64,000 nt of DNA from Heritagella_A intestinalis (GCA_904418995.1 CAJFQF010000002.1:124001-188000), one strand, 5' to 3'; shown: positions 24,049 to 33,603, numbered from the stretch's first letter. Notes: generated from the sequence alone by a model not told the origin. Program-made: numbers and translations.

Positions 24049-26085
24049 ATGAAGAAAGGTTTTTACAGTAAGCTGGCCTGGACGGGAATCCGGAAAAACA
24101 AACGGCTGTATACCCCCTATATCCTCACCTGCATCGGCATGGTCATGATGTTCTATATCATCTGCTTCCTGTCCACCAGCAGCGTATTGGAAACCCTTCC
24201 CGGCGGAGCGACCATGCAGTCTATGCTGAGTTTCGGCGGCGGGGTGATGGGCGTGTTTTCCCTGATTTTCCTGTTCTACACCAACTCCTTCCTGATTCGC
24301 AGGCGGAAGAAGGAATTCGGCCTCTATAACATTTTGGGCATGGGGAAGTGGAACCTGGGCCGCGTCCTGTTTTGGGAGACCCTGATTATCGCGGTGATTG
24401 CCCTGGCAGTGGGCTTGTTTGCTGGCATTGTGCTTTCCAAGCTGGCGGAGCTGGGCATGGTAAATATCCTGCGGACCCAGGCAACCTTCGCGCTGAGCCT
24501 GGAGCCCCTGGCCATCCGGGATTCCGTGATTCTTTTCGGCATTATCTTCCTGCTGCTCTTCCTCAACGGCCTGCGGCAGATTCATCTGTCCAACCCCATC
24601 GAGCTGCTCCACAGCGAGAATTCCGGCGAAAAGCCGCCCAAAGCCAACTGGTTCTTTGCCGTGGCAGGGCTGCTGCTTCTGGGGGCGGCCTATTACCTGG
24701 CGATTACCATTGAAGACCCCATTACGGCCTTGGTGTGGTTCTTTGTGGCTGTGGTCATGGTCATCATCGCAACGTATCTGCTGTTTGTTTCCGGCTCCGT
24801 TGCTTTTTGCCGGCTGCTGCAAAAGAAGAAGAACTACTATTATAAGACTAACCACTTTGTCTCGATTTCGTCCATGGTCTACCGCATGAAGCGCAACGGC
24901 GCAGGGCTGGCCTCTATCTGCATCCTGTGCACCATGGTGCTGGTGATGCTGTCCTCCACAGTGTGCCTGTACATCGGCACCGAGGATACCCTGCAAAATC
25001 GGTATCCCCGGTATATCAATGTGGATATTTCCACCGGCGACCCCGCCAATCTGGATTCAGAACTCACCGATGAAGTGCGCCGGACAGCGCAGCAGATAAC
25101 GGAAGACGAGGGTTTGGAGCCGGAGAACCTGCTGGATTACCAGGTGGCTGCCTTTGCAGGCACCTTGCAGGATGACCGCTTTATTGTGACGGAATCCACC
25201 ATGTACGACTATGCGAGTGTTTGGCAGGTGTTTGTGGTTTCCCTGGAGGATTATAACCGTCTCATGGGGGAAAACGAAACCCTGGAGCCCGGCCAAGCCC
25301 TTGTCTACACCACCAAAACTCCATATGAAGGGGATACCATTGCCATTGAGGATTCCCAGCCCCTGACCATCAAAAAGCAGGTTTCGGATTTCCAGGACAA
25401 TGGCATTGACACCTCCCAGATATTTTCCTCCATGTACATTTTTGTGCCGGATGTGGAGGAGGTAGTCCGCCCTCTCATGGGCCGCACCATCAGCGACAGC
25501 AGCACCATCTCCATTGTGGAATTCCACTGGTTCTATGGATATGATATAGAGGCCCAAGATGATGCCCAGATACAGGTTTGGAACCGTCTGGACCAGGCTC
25601 TGGAACCTCTCTCCGAATCCCAGGAGCAGCTCAACGTTCTGGTGGAGGGCCGGGCCCAGGAGCGCAGCAGCTTCTACGGCCTGTATGGTGGCTTGTTTTT
25701 CCTGGGCATCCTGCTGGGAATTGTGTTTATCTTTGCCGCTGTGCTGATTATGTACTACAAACAGATTTCCGAGGGATACGAAGATCAGTCCCGGTTTGAA
25801 ATCATGCAGAAGGTGGGCATGACCAAAAAAGAGATTCGCAAGAGCGTCAATTCCCAGGTGCTCACGGTGTTCTTCCTGCCGCTGCTGGTGGCGGGGGTTC
25901 ATCTGGCCTTTGCCTTCCCCCTCATCTACCGGATGTTGATTCTCTTCAGCCTGACCAACCTCCACTTGCTGATACTGGTGACGGTGTGCGCTTATCTGGT
26001 GTTTGCCCTGTTCTATGTATTGGTCTACCGCATTACTTCCGGGGCCTATTACCATATTGTCAGCGGGACAGCCAAAGAGGAATAA
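24049..26085 (+). CDS. ABC transporter permease (BceB/FtsX type)
   Basis: 678 residues. The N terminus (LAWTGIRKNKRLYTPYILTC) enters the first membrane segment; further segments precede a large extracellular domain (about 305-545), and a final FtsX block (LYGGLFFLGILLGIVFIFAA, MQKVGMTKKEIRKSVNSQVL) closes the protein. RRRKKEFGLYNILGMGKWN and its repeat in the second block are the coupling helices typical of BceB. The big extracellular domain would sense peptide antibiotics. It is the partner of the ATPase upstream, 38 bases away. Confidence 0.92.
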   Translation: MKKGFYSKLAWTGIRKNKRLYTPYILTCIGMVMMFYIICFLSTSSVLETLPGGATMQSMLSFGGGVMGVFSLIFLFYTNSFLIRRRKKEFGLYNILGMGKWNLGRVLFWETLIIAVIALAVGLFAGIVLSKLAELGMVNILRTQATFALSLEPLAIRDSVILFGIIFLLLFLNGLRQIHLSNPIELLHSENSGEKPPKANWFFAVAGLLLLGAAYYLAITIEDPITALVWFFVAVVMVIIATYLLFVSGSVAFCRLLQKKKNYYYKTNHFVSISSMVYRMKRNGAGLASICILCTMVLVMLSSTVCLYIGTEDTLQNRYPRYINVDISTGDPANLDSELTDEVRRTAQQITEDEGLEPENLLDYQVAAFAGTLQDDRFIVTESTMYDYASVWQVFVVSLEDYNRLMGENETLEPGQALVYTTKTPYEGDTIAIEDSQPLTIKKQVSDFQDNGIDTSQIFSSMYIFVPDVEEVVRPLMGRTISDSSTISIVEFHWFYGYDIEAQDDAQIQVWNRLDQALEPLSESQEQLNVLVEGRAQERSSFYGLYGGLFFLGILLGIVFIFAAVLIMYYKQISEGYEDQSRFEIMQKVGMTKKEIRKSVNSQVLTVFFLPLLVAGVHLAFAFPLIYRMLILFSLTNLHLLILVTVCAYLVFALFYVLVYRITSGAYYHIVSGTAKEE

Positions 26086-26115
26086 TAGAAAAAAGGGAGA
26101 TTTGAAATAGATCTG

Positions 26116-26149
26116 AGCGGGCTGCGGAACGGCGGCCCGCTTGCTTTTT
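26116..26149 (+). terminator. Terminator after the BceAB-type genes
   Basis: AGCGGGC (26116-26122) pairs with GCCCGCT (26135-26141), followed by TTTTT at 26144-26149. It ends the transporter operon. Confidence 0.75.
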
Positions 26150-26180
26150 GCCAATAAGAAGAACAGCCTTGTAATAAATT

Positions 26181-26221
26181 GCCCCTTTCCCGACTATGAT
26201 TGGTAGTATCGGGAAAGGGGC
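26181..26221 (+). promoter_or_regulatory. Perfect 13-bp hairpin covering the deacetylase ribosome site
   Basis: GCCCCTTTCCCGA (26181-26193) and TCGGGAAAGGGGC (26209-26221) are exact inverse complements around a 15-base loop. The right arm contains the only Shine-Dalgarno-like sequence (AAGGGG) before the deacetylase start, and no T-run follows, so this is not a terminator. It probably hides the ribosome site. Confidence 0.65.
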
Positions 26222-26230
26222 TGATTGCGT

Positions 26231-27115
26231 ATGGGACGTCCGTGCAGAAAAAGGGCCTTCTGGCTGGCGGCGTTTGCCGGTGTGCTGGCCCTGGCGCTGG
26301 CGGTTTCCTCCGCTCTGGCGGGAATCCAGTCCAGCAGTCCGGCATCGGCGCAGGAAGAAACCGTAGAGCTGCCGGTGATTATGTATCACAGCCTGCTCCG
26401 GAACCCGGCTGCCCAGGGCGACTATGTCATCTCTCCCGATGAACTGGAACAGGATTTGTGTGCGCTCCAGAAGCAGGGCTTTACCCCCGTCCACATGGAG
26501 GAGGTGTTCCGCTGGCAGGACGGGGAAGGGGAGCTGCCGGAAAAGCCGGTGGTGCTGTCCTTTGACGACGGCAACTACAATAATTATGTATATGCCCTGC
26601 CCTTGGCGGAGAAATACCAGATGAAAATCATCATTGCGCCCATCGGCAAGTGCGTGGACACCTTCACGGAAACCGGGGAAGAAAACGCCAATTATTCCTA
26701 TCTTACTTGGGGGCGTATCCGGGAGATGATGGATTGTGGCCTGGTGGAGTTCCAGAACCACACCTATGACCTCCACGAAAGCAAAAACGGGCGCTTGGGG
26801 GCAGGGCGGCTCTGGAACGAGAGCCTGGCCGATTATCAAGCCCTTCTCCGGGAGGATATTGGAAAGATGCAGGGGCGTTTCCTGCAGGAAACCGGCTATA
26901 CGCCCCGGGTTTTTGTGTTCCCCTTCGGCAAAATTTCCGACGGCGCCCAGGAGGTAATTTGGGAAATGGGGTTCCGGTGCGTGTTTACCTGCGCAAACCG
27001 CTCCAATCAAATCACCAAAGGGGAAAAGCATCTGGTTTTGGGGCGTTTCCTGCGGCCCCACGGCATTTCCGGTGAAGCGTTCCTGGCAAAGACACTGGGT
27101 GCAACAGCTTCATAA
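26231..27115 (+). CDS. Secreted polysaccharide deacetylase
   Basis: 294 residues from ATG 26231. A signal peptide (RKRAFWLAAFAGVLALALAVSSALA) precedes a NodB-type domain: PVIMYHSLL, VLSFDDGNYNNY (catalytic Asp pair, about 113), FQNHTYDLHE (His-x3-His metal site) and VFVFPFGKISDG. The family removes acetyl groups from chitin-like or peptidoglycan sugars, often making walls resistant to lysozyme. TTG 26225 is an alternative start. A hairpin sequesters its ribosome site. It is followed 33 bases later by an amidase, so both act on the cell wall. Confidence 0.92.
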   Translation: MGRPCRKRAFWLAAFAGVLALALAVSSALAGIQSSSPASAQEETVELPVIMYHSLLRNPAAQGDYVISPDELEQDLCALQKQGFTPVHMEEVFRWQDGEGELPEKPVVLSFDDGNYNNYVYALPLAEKYQMKIIIAPIGKCVDTFTETGEENANYSYLTWGRIREMMDCGLVEFQNHTYDLHESKNGRLGAGRLWNESLADYQALLREDIGKMQGRFLQETGYTPRVFVFPFGKISDGAQEVIWEMGFRCVFTCANRSNQITKGEKHLVLGRFLRPHGISGEAFLAKTLGATAS

Positions 27116-27148
27116 ATACTATATTATAATAGAAAGGCGGAAATCCAT

Positions 27149-27889
27149 ATGCCCACGATTTATTTGAGCCCTTCCTTGCAACCCTTTAACAAGTACGTCA
27201 ACGGCGGTGACGAGCAGACGGTTATGAACCAGGTAGCCGACGCCATGGAGCCTTACCTCCGGGCGGCAGGCATCCAGTTCACCCGGAACCGCATCGGCAT
27301 GACTCTGGGGGAAGCCATCCGGGAGTCAAACGCCGGTTACTATGACCTGCATCTGGCTCTCCACTCCAATGCCGCCCCAGAGAGCCTTTCCGGCAAGCTC
27401 CAGGGTACCGACGTCTATTATTATACCGGAAGCACCCAGGGCAGGCGGGCGGCAGAGGTGCTGGCGGAAAACTTCAAAAAAATATACCCGGACCCCTCTA
27501 AGGTCCGGGCAGTGCCCACTACCAGCCTGGTGGAGCTCACCAAAACCAACGCGCCGGCTGTCCTCATGGAGATCGCCTATCACGACAACCCGGAGGACGC
27601 CCGTTGGATTAAGGAAAATATCCAGGCTATTGCAGCCAATATCGTCCAGGGGCTGTGCCTCTATTTTGGGATTCCTTTTATCGCCGATCCCCAGCCTCCG
27701 CAAACGGGAACAGTGGTTACCCAGAGCAGCCCCCTGAATATCCGGAAGCGGCCTTCTACCCAGGCCCAGGTCCTTACCCAGGCCCAAAAGGGAGAGCAGC
27801 TCACGGTTTTGGGAAAGTGGCAGGGCTGGTATGTGGTGGAGGTCCACGGCATTATTGGTTACGCCAGCGCGGAGTATATCCAGGTATAG
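27149..27889 (+). CDS. N-acetylmuramoyl-L-alanine amidase with SH3 domain
   Basis: 246 residues: an amidase_3 domain (IYLSPSLQPFNKY, SNAGYYDLHLALHSNA, VLMEIAYHDN with the catalytic Glu) and a C-terminal bacterial SH3 domain (LNIRKRPSTQAQVLTQ, WYVVEVHGIIGYASAEYI). It cuts the bond between muramic acid and the stem peptide. There is no signal peptide, and the first zinc His usually found near the N terminus is replaced (SPSLQP), which is common in a subgroup of clostridial amidases and endolysin-like proteins. AAAGGCGG precedes the ATG. Confidence 0.85.
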   Translation: MPTIYLSPSLQPFNKYVNGGDEQTVMNQVADAMEPYLRAAGIQFTRNRIGMTLGEAIRESNAGYYDLHLALHSNAAPESLSGKLQGTDVYYYTGSTQGRRAAEVLAENFKKIYPDPSKVRAVPTTSLVELTKTNAPAVLMEIAYHDNPEDARWIKENIQAIAANIVQGLCLYFGIPFIADPQPPQTGTVVTQSSPLNIRKRPSTQAQVLTQAQKGEQLTVLGKWQGWYVVEVHGIIGYASAEYIQV

Positions 27890-27965
27890 ATAGGGCGTTA
27901 TGGAAAAGAAAATCAGAGATAGAAGCGCCTACAGAAAATAGCAGCAAGATACTCTGCCGGTTAGG

Positions 27966-27999
27966 AAAGGAGACGGTTTATTTTCCGCCTCCTTTTTTT
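27966..27999. terminator. Bidirectional terminator between amidase and P-type ATPase
   Basis: AAAGGAG-A-CGG (27966-27976) pairs with CCG-C-CTCCTTT (27985-27995), with T on the right and A on the left. The ATPase stop codon (TAA on the minus strand, 27978-27980) lies in the loop. It serves converging transcripts. Confidence 0.75.
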
Positions 28000-30497
28000 C
28001 GTGAACAGGGACGGAGCAGGAAGGGCAGGTGCTTCCGCATCCGCCGGAGGAGCTTCCAGCGCAGTCCCTTTTGCTCCATTTGGGTGGAAATGGCCTCCAG
28101 CTTAGGGGCCAGCAGGCGATCCACGCCATAGAGGAAAAAGGCCATGGAGCAGAAAGCGAAGAGAAGCATGGCTGCCAGCACCAGGGCCATAGAGAGGGTC
28201 ATGGGCGCCAGGCTGAAAAATTGTCCGAAGAATACGGACGCCAGGAAAAAAGCAGCAGTCATCACACCCCAAAGAGCCCCACGCAGGAAATTAAAGGGGG
28301 AGCACACCCGGAAGAGCATCATCAGCCCGGTGCCCCCGGTGATGTACACCGACAAGGTGGAGAGCTGCGCTTCGCTCAGGCCCAGCAAGCCGCTTACCGC
28401 TGTCAGCAGCAGGATGTTCAGCACAATGGTCAGTGCTGCCGGCAAGGCCTTTTGCAGGACGTTAATGATGAATTTTCCCTGAATTCGTTCCCGGTTGGGC
28501 TCCAACGCCAAAATAAAGGAGGGAGCGCCAATGGTCAACGCGCTGATGAGGGTCATCTGAATGGGCTCGAAGGGGTAGTCTCTGGGAATAAAAATAAAGA
28601 AGAAGGCCAGAAGCACGGAAAAGATGGATTTTACCAGGAACAGGGAGGCGGAACGCTGCAAATTGTTGATGGAGCGCCGGCCCTCCTGAACCACCCGGGG
28701 CATAGAAGCAAAGTTGGAATCCAGCAGCACCAGCTGGGAAACTGTGCGGGCGGCGTCGCTGCCGGAAGCCATGGCAATGCTGCAATCGGATTCCTTCAGG
28801 GCCAGCACGTCGTTGACGCCGTCTCCCGTCATGGCCACAGTATGCCCGTCGGCCTTCAGGGCCTTGACCAAATCCAGTTTTTGCTGGGGCGTCACTCGGC
28901 CGAATACGGAATAGCGCCGGGCGGCTTCCCGCAGGGCTTTTTCTGTGCGGAGAGTGGAGGCGTCCACATAAGCGTCGGCATTGGCAAGGCCGGCTTTTTG
29001 GGCGATGTTGGCCACCGTTACCGGGTTGTCTCCGGAGATTACCTTAATATCCACCCCCTGCTCGGCAAAGTACCGCAGGGTTTCCGGTGCTTCTTTCCGG
29101 ATAGTGTCGCTGAGAAGCACCAGGGCCAGAGGCTTCATGTCCGCCGGCAGCCTTTTTTCCTGGAATTCCCCGGCAGACCAGGCCAGCAGCAGCACCCGCT
29201 GCCCTTTTTGGGAATACGCTTCTATCTGCCCCCGGAGAGAAGCGGCGGCTTCACCCAAAATAAATTCCGCCGCCCCCATCACATAAGTGCCCTTCCCCTG
29301 AAAGGAAGCGCCGCTCCACTTTCGGGCAGAGGAGAAGGGCTGTACCTGGGTGCAATCCCAGCCCGGGTCCTGAGAATAGCGGGCTTTAATGGCCAGGGCG
29401 GTGGGGTTCTCGTCGGGCAAATGGGCGGCCAGAGCGGAAAGGGCGGCCTCCGCCTCCGCTGGACTTCCATCCAAAGGCGCCAGCTCGTCCACCTGCATGG
29501 AGCCTTCGGTAATGGTGCCAGTCTTGTCCAGGCAAAGGGTGTCCACCCGGGCCAGAGTCTCGATGCAGTAGAGCTCCTGAACCAAAGTCTTGTGCCGGGA
29601 AAGCCGCAGCACGCTCACCGCCAGCACCACGCTGGTCAGCAGCACCAGCCCCTCGGGAATCATCCCCACCAGAGCGGCCACGGTGCTCACCACACTGTCC
29701 TGGATACCGCTGTCTGTGAGAAAATACTGCTTGCAGAACAGGAGCAGGCCCACCGGTGCAATGACCACGCTGACCCATTTAATGATACGGTTAATCCAAT
29801 ACAGGATTTCCGAATTGGGCTTTTTCACATATTTGGCGCTGTTGGTAATCTGGCTGGCATAATTGTCCGCCCCTACGTGCTCGGCCTTGGCCAAACAGGA
29901 GCCGCTGACCACAAAGCTGCCGGAGAGGAGCAGGTCGCCGGGGCCCTTGACGATGGGGTCAGATTCGCCAGTGAGGAGGGATTCGTTGACTTCACACTGT
30001 CCGCTGACCAAAATGCAGTCGGCGCATACCTGCCCGCCTGCGGAAAGCCGGAGAATATCGTCCAGCACGATTTCCTCCACCGGGATTTCCAATAGCTTCC
30101 CATCCCGGACGACATGGGCCCTGGGGGCGGCCACCAGGGAGAGCTTGTCAATGGTGTGCTTGGCCCGAATCTCCTGAAAGCTGCCGATGAGGATGTTGCA
30201 GAGGATGACCCCCATAAACAGCATATTTTTAAAGGAACCCACCAGCAGCACCAGGGCAGCTAGGACGAAGTTTAAGATGTTAAAAGGGGTAATGACATTT
30301 TTCAGGATAATATCCCGTTCGCTTTGGGTCTTAATAGCGCCGCTGCCGTTGGTGAGGCCCTCCCGCACCCGCTGCTCCACCTGGGAGGCGCGCAGGCCCT
30401 GGTCCGGGCTGGGGGAAAACCGCTGCGCCGGAGAGGGGGAAGCGGGGCTTTGGGACTGCGCTGCTTTGGGCTGACGCCTGCTGTGTTTGTGCTGCAT
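27978..30497 (-). CDS. Cation-translocating P-type ATPase
   Basis: 839 residues. The order is: actuator TGES (about 176), PEGL in the fourth membrane helix (about 281), phosphorylation site CLDKTGTIT (Asp about 324), then SGDNPVTV and MTGDGVNDVLALKESD, with paired helices at the C terminus. PEGL and the lack of metal-binding Cys domains place it among Ca2+/Mg2+-like pumps or the YoaB-type group, not heavy-metal pumps. The transported ion is not decided. The first 35 residues are Pro/Ser/Gln-rich and probably disordered. It stands alone on the minus strand. Confidence 0.9.
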   Translation of the reverse strand: MQHKHSRRQPKAAQSQSPASPSPAQRFSPSPDQGLRASQVEQRVREGLTNGSGAIKTQSERDIILKNVITPFNILNFVLAALVLLVGSFKNMLFMGVILCNILIGSFQEIRAKHTIDKLSLVAAPRAHVVRDGKLLEIPVEEIVLDDILRLSAGGQVCADCILVSGQCEVNESLLTGESDPIVKGPGDLLLSGSFVVSGSCLAKAEHVGADNYASQITNSAKYVKKPNSEILYWINRIIKWVSVVIAPVGLLLFCKQYFLTDSGIQDSVVSTVAALVGMIPEGLVLLTSVVLAVSVLRLSRHKTLVQELYCIETLARVDTLCLDKTGTITEGSMQVDELAPLDGSPAEAEAALSALAAHLPDENPTALAIKARYSQDPGWDCTQVQPFSSARKWSGASFQGKGTYVMGAAEFILGEAAASLRGQIEAYSQKGQRVLLLAWSAGEFQEKRLPADMKPLALVLLSDTIRKEAPETLRYFAEQGVDIKVISGDNPVTVANIAQKAGLANADAYVDASTLRTEKALREAARRYSVFGRVTPQQKLDLVKALKADGHTVAMTGDGVNDVLALKESDCSIAMASGSDAARTVSQLVLLDSNFASMPRVVQEGRRSINNLQRSASLFLVKSIFSVLLAFFFIFIPRDYPFEPIQMTLISALTIGAPSFILALEPNRERIQGKFIINVLQKALPAALTIVLNILLLTAVSGLLGLSEAQLSTLSVYITGGTGLMMLFRVCSPFNFLRGALWGVMTAAFFLASVFFGQFFSLAPMTLSMALVLAAMLLFAFCSMAFFLYGVDRLLAPKLEAISTQMEQKGLRWKLLRRMRKHLPFLLRPCSRKKGGGK

Positions 30498-30679
30498 ATT
30501 GCCGCCTGCCTTTGCTGTTCGGATAGGAATACATATGAAATACAGTATACAGGTGCTTCATGAAAATATCATGAATAATTTGACGTTTTTGTGTATCTAA
30601 CAAAAATGTAAGGGAATATTCTGCAATATTGCCCAAGGCATAGGGGAAAGTGTGCAGAAAAAGCTATGGAATTTGGGTA

Positions 30680-30708
30680 TTGTTTTCTTGGTTCGGGGCC
30701 GCTATAAT
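30680..30708 (+). promoter_or_regulatory. Probable sigma-A promoter for the glycan cluster
   Basis: TTGTTT (30680-30685), 17-base spacer, TATAAT (30703-30708). It lies about 110 bases before the O-antigen ligase-like gene. The 323-base gap (30,498-30,820) is AT-rich and holds no gene that I can support; a TATACT on the minus strand (30543-30548) could serve the ATPase. Confidence 0.65.
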
Positions 30709-30820
30709 AAATCAATAGTATGGGCAATGTGTGGCTTGTGTAAAATAAAAGTAAAATCTTCGGATATCCGCCCAGCCTGGGGCCGGCGCGGCGCAGAGAC
30801 TGCGAAAGGAGGAGTACTCT

Positions 30821-32014
30821 TTGACACAAGAGATTCACCAATCTTTATCAGATGAGAAAAAGCAAAAGATTTTTGCGTTTTGTATAGTGGTTTCCATTTT
30901 TCTGCCTTATTATGTTACAGCGGCGGCCATCGCTGCCGGCGGCATTTATGTGCTGTGCGGCCGGGAGCGCCGGGCCTGGGCAATGGCCGAGCCCTTCAGC
31001 CGCCTGATCCTGGCAGTGTTCCCCTTGTGGAGCCTGATTTCCCTGGCCTATCAGAACTTCCTGGGCGCGGGGGTTGCCTTGATAATCGTGGCCGCCCTGC
31101 TGACGGCCTTCTATTTGCGCTCCTTTATGACCCAGCGGCTGTTTCACTCCCTGCTGGATGTTGCCTGCCTGTGCAGCCTTTCCTCTACCATGGTGGCTTT
31201 TGGGCAGATCCTCTACTATGCCGGCACCGGCGATGAACTCCGGGCCGAATCTGTCTGCATGAACCCCAACTATTATGGGATGCTCATGGAGTTTGTAGCG
31301 ATTATTGCCCTGTACCGTCTTTTTGGCACGGAAAAGAACCGCCGGTTCTATATGGTGGTGCTGGCCAGCTCCCTGCTGGGAATTTATTTTTGCGCCAGCA
31401 TTTCCGCAGCGGCAGTGGTGTGCGGCAGTATTTTGCTGTTCCTGCTGCTCCGGGGCCGCTATAAATACTGCGTGATCTTCACCGCCCTGGGTGCCGTGGC
31501 CGTAATAGCTGCCCTTACCGTGCTGCCCATTATCTTCCCCCGTGCTTCCGACGCCGACCATTCCATGGACCAGCGCCTGTCCATTTGGCATACAGCCCTC
31601 CAGGGGATTTTGCAGCACCCCCTCTTCGGCCAGGGCCCCGTCACTTATGAGATGATCTACACCCAGTTCAGCGGCTACGCTACCCATCACGCCCACAACC
31701 TGATTCTGGATACCTTCCTGAATTACGGTGTGGTGGGGGCTTCCCTCATCGGCTTTTTCCTGCTGTACCAGCTCCGCTTGGTCATCCGCCGGATTCGCCG
31801 GGGAATCAGCTCCTCCACCGGCGTGCTGTTGCTGGTCATGACCTTCGCCACTTTTGCCCACGGCATGACGGATACCACAGTGATGTGGCTCCAGACAGGA
31901 CTGTTGTTCCTGCTGGTATATTCCTCGGTGGGGATTCGTTCGGAGGTCTCCCTGCCGGTGGTTCCCGCCTATGCAAAAGGGCTGCTTCCGGTTCGCCAGG
32001 AGCACCACGGCTAA
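30821..32014 (+). CDS. O-antigen ligase-like polysaccharide polymerase (Wzy_C)
   Basis: 397 residues with ten or more membrane segments. The large loop carries SVCMNPNYYGMLMEF, and later RLSIWHTALQGILQHPLFGQGPVTYE and ATHHAHNLILDTFLNYGVVGA, the H-x-H-N...G pattern of the Wzy_C/O-antigen ligase family. These proteins join glycan units or attach chains at the outer face of the membrane. In a Gram-positive host this points to a capsule, teichoic-like or other surface polymer. TTG start behind AAAGGAGG. A terminator with a UUCG loop follows. Confidence 0.88.
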   Translation: MTQEIHQSLSDEKKQKIFAFCIVVSIFLPYYVTAAAIAAGGIYVLCGRERRAWAMAEPFSRLILAVFPLWSLISLAYQNFLGAGVALIIVAALLTAFYLRSFMTQRLFHSLLDVACLCSLSSTMVAFGQILYYAGTGDELRAESVCMNPNYYGMLMEFVAIIALYRLFGTEKNRRFYMVVLASSLLGIYFCASISAAAVVCGSILLFLLLRGRYKYCVIFTALGAVAVIAALTVLPIIFPRASDADHSMDQRLSIWHTALQGILQHPLFGQGPVTYEMIYTQFSGYATHHAHNLILDTFLNYGVVGASLIGFFLLYQLRLVIRRIRRGISSSTGVLLLVMTFATFAHGMTDTTVMWLQTGLLFLLVYSSVGIRSEVSLPVVPAYAKGLLPVRQEHHG

Positions 32015-32043
32015 AATCGTTCCCACAATACCCATAGTATCCA

Positions 32044-32079
32044 AAACGTCCTGTAGCTTCGGCTGCGGGACGTTTTTTT
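32044..32079 (+). terminator. Strong terminator with TTCG loop
   Basis: AAACGTCCTGTAGC (32044-32057) pairs over 14 positions (two G-U) with GCTGCGGGACGTTT (32062-32075) around a TTCG tetraloop, followed by T. It ends the O-antigen ligase-like transcript. Confidence 0.9.
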
Positions 32080-32127
32080 GCGCTCATTGGCCAGTCTCTG
32101 TTACACAGATTTTACAAAAGTCTGCTT

Positions 32128-32154
32128 TTGACCTTTACAGGCCCATTGTATAAT
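32128..32154 (+). promoter_or_regulatory. Probable promoter of the second glycan operon
   Basis: TTGACC (32128-32133) and TATAAT (32149-32154) are 15 bases apart, a little short, with TG directly before the -10. It lies 46 bases before the gene at 32200 and after the terminator, so it likely drives the tightly packed seven genes to 41,723. Confidence 0.6.
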
Positions 32155-32199
32155 GATGCAGTTACAAGGGCTGTCTCGCAGAAAGGAAGAATCGGGAAT

Positions 32200-33603
32200 A
32201 TGCTAGAAAAGCTGTCGGTGGATTTTGTTCGGAAGCTCTTTTCCATTTTGACCAATGGCAACGCGCAGATCAAATTTTACACGATTTGTATGCAGAACCA
32301 GGACCGGGAGAAGGCCGCCAACCGGCCGGTGGAGTTCGGCCTCAAGCTGCTGGGATATAACGTGTGGTATCGCCTGCCTTTGCTCCGGGATCTGCCGGTG
32401 GGACGGCGGATTGGCCGCGACTATCTCACCCGGCACTATCTGCGGCTTCCGGTAGAGGATTTGGCTTCGGAAATTTTGGAGAATCCCCATGCGGTGTGTG
32501 ATGTGGAGGGCAGCCTGCTGCTCCCAGTGTGGGATGATAAGCGCTTTTTTGAAAAGCTGGAGCGGGATTTTGACTGCCCCGGCTTTACCCGGCTGCGCCG
32601 TCGGCTGGAAAATCCGGGAATGTCCATTCAGGAGATTTATCAAGCCATCAACCAGGCCCTTTCTGTGAGTCTCTCCTGGGAGAAAGAGCTGGAATTGGCC
32701 CGGCAGAACCGCATCCCCAATCGGTATGTCATTCGCCTGTTGGATATTGCCGCCTATCATCAGGTGGGCATCCATCTCACGGTGGATTCCTGCTATCCTG
32801 CTTCCTTTTACGAAGAGCTTTTACAGAAGAACGGCGTTACCTGGGACAGCCTTGCCGTTTCCTGCGAAACTGGGAAATCCAAAACCCAGATGGCTGAGGC
32901 CCTGCATTTGGAAAAGTTCGGCGCGGTGTCCGCTGATTTCAACGGCTTCCTGCGGCCCCTGGTTCGCCGGGGCGCAAAGGGCATCTATTACCGGGAGCCG
33001 GCCCAGCTCATGGAGGACGCCGCCCATCCCTGGCTTTCCTCGGATTTCCGGGTCCCATATGACCATGTCTGCGGCGCCCGGGTGTTTTCCGGCAGAAAGC
33101 GCCCGTCCTTCCTGTATGAATTGGGCTACCTTTGTGCCGGCCCCTTGGTGTACAGCCTGCTGTTTTCCCAGGAGGAGCTGTGTGTTTGTCATGGGAGCCG
33201 CCATTCCTTGGTGGCCGTGCTGGCAGGCCCCCATGCGGTCTGTACCCTCCAAGGGGCGAAAGCATTCTCACAAACCCGCATCCGTGTGTTGGATACCGGC
33301 CGGGCGGATTTCCCGGCGTTTTTGAAATCCCTGCAAAAGAACAATCCCCAGGCCCAGATCCAGGTGATTTCCCTGGCGGAGACCGTGCAGGGGGAGGATT
33401 CCCCGCTGGCCTGCCTCTTCGGGGAAGAACCCAGCGACCTTTCCGACGGCATCCGGGATTTTTGTCGGGAATACACCCGGTTTACCGGTTGTTCCCCCAT
33501 TCCCCTGAAAGATGCCCTAGGGCTGTATCGTGCGGGCCAGCGCAATATGGAACAGCTGCTGGCGGAAAGGGAAATTTCCGCCGGCACAACGGTCTCTGTA
33601 TAA
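32200..33603 (+). CDS. Degenerate HAD-related glycan-cluster protein
   Basis: 467 residues from ATG 32200 (GAAAGGA upstream). The middle part (YHQVGIHLTVDSCYPASFYEELLQKNGVTWDSLAV) aligns by eye with the HAD region of the protein at 37373 (VELGKTVIAVTDMYLPLPVLQEALAKNGYTQLSRIF), and YELGYLCAGPLVYSLL aligns with its YEYGYAYAGFYVLGY-like stretch. The N-terminal DxD nucleophile motif of HAD enzymes (FDVFDTLLLR in the other protein) is missing, so this one is likely not a phosphatase. It may be a scaffold or a modified transferase. Function unknown. Confidence 0.7.
   Translation: MLEKLSVDFVRKLFSILTNGNAQIKFYTICMQNQDREKAANRPVEFGLKLLGYNVWYRLPLLRDLPVGRRIGRDYLTRHYLRLPVEDLASEILENPHAVCDVEGSLLLPVWDDKRFFEKLERDFDCPGFTRLRRRLENPGMSIQEIYQAINQALSVSLSWEKELELARQNRIPNRYVIRLLDIAAYHQVGIHLTVDSCYPASFYEELLQKNGVTWDSLAVSCETGKSKTQMAEALHLEKFGAVSADFNGFLRPLVRRGAKGIYYREPAQLMEDAAHPWLSSDFRVPYDHVCGARVFSGRKRPSFLYELGYLCAGPLVYSLLFSQEELCVCHGSRHSLVAVLAGPHAVCTLQGAKAFSQTRIRVLDTGRADFPAFLKSLQKNNPQAQIQVISLAETVQGEDSPLACLFGEEPSDLSDGIRDFCREYTRFTGCSPIPLKDALGLYRAGQRNMEQLLAEREISAGTTVSV

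Noticed and set aside
27116..27148. TATAAT-like sequence as a promoter for the amidase
   Set aside because: The gap is only 33 bases, and no -35 at a suitable distance is present. The amidase is more likely transcribed with the deacetylase.
28029..30095. Plus-strand open frame of 688 codons opposite the P-type ATPase
   Set aside because: The minus strand has all P-type ATPase motifs. The plus frame is Gly/Gln/His-rich and without any domain.
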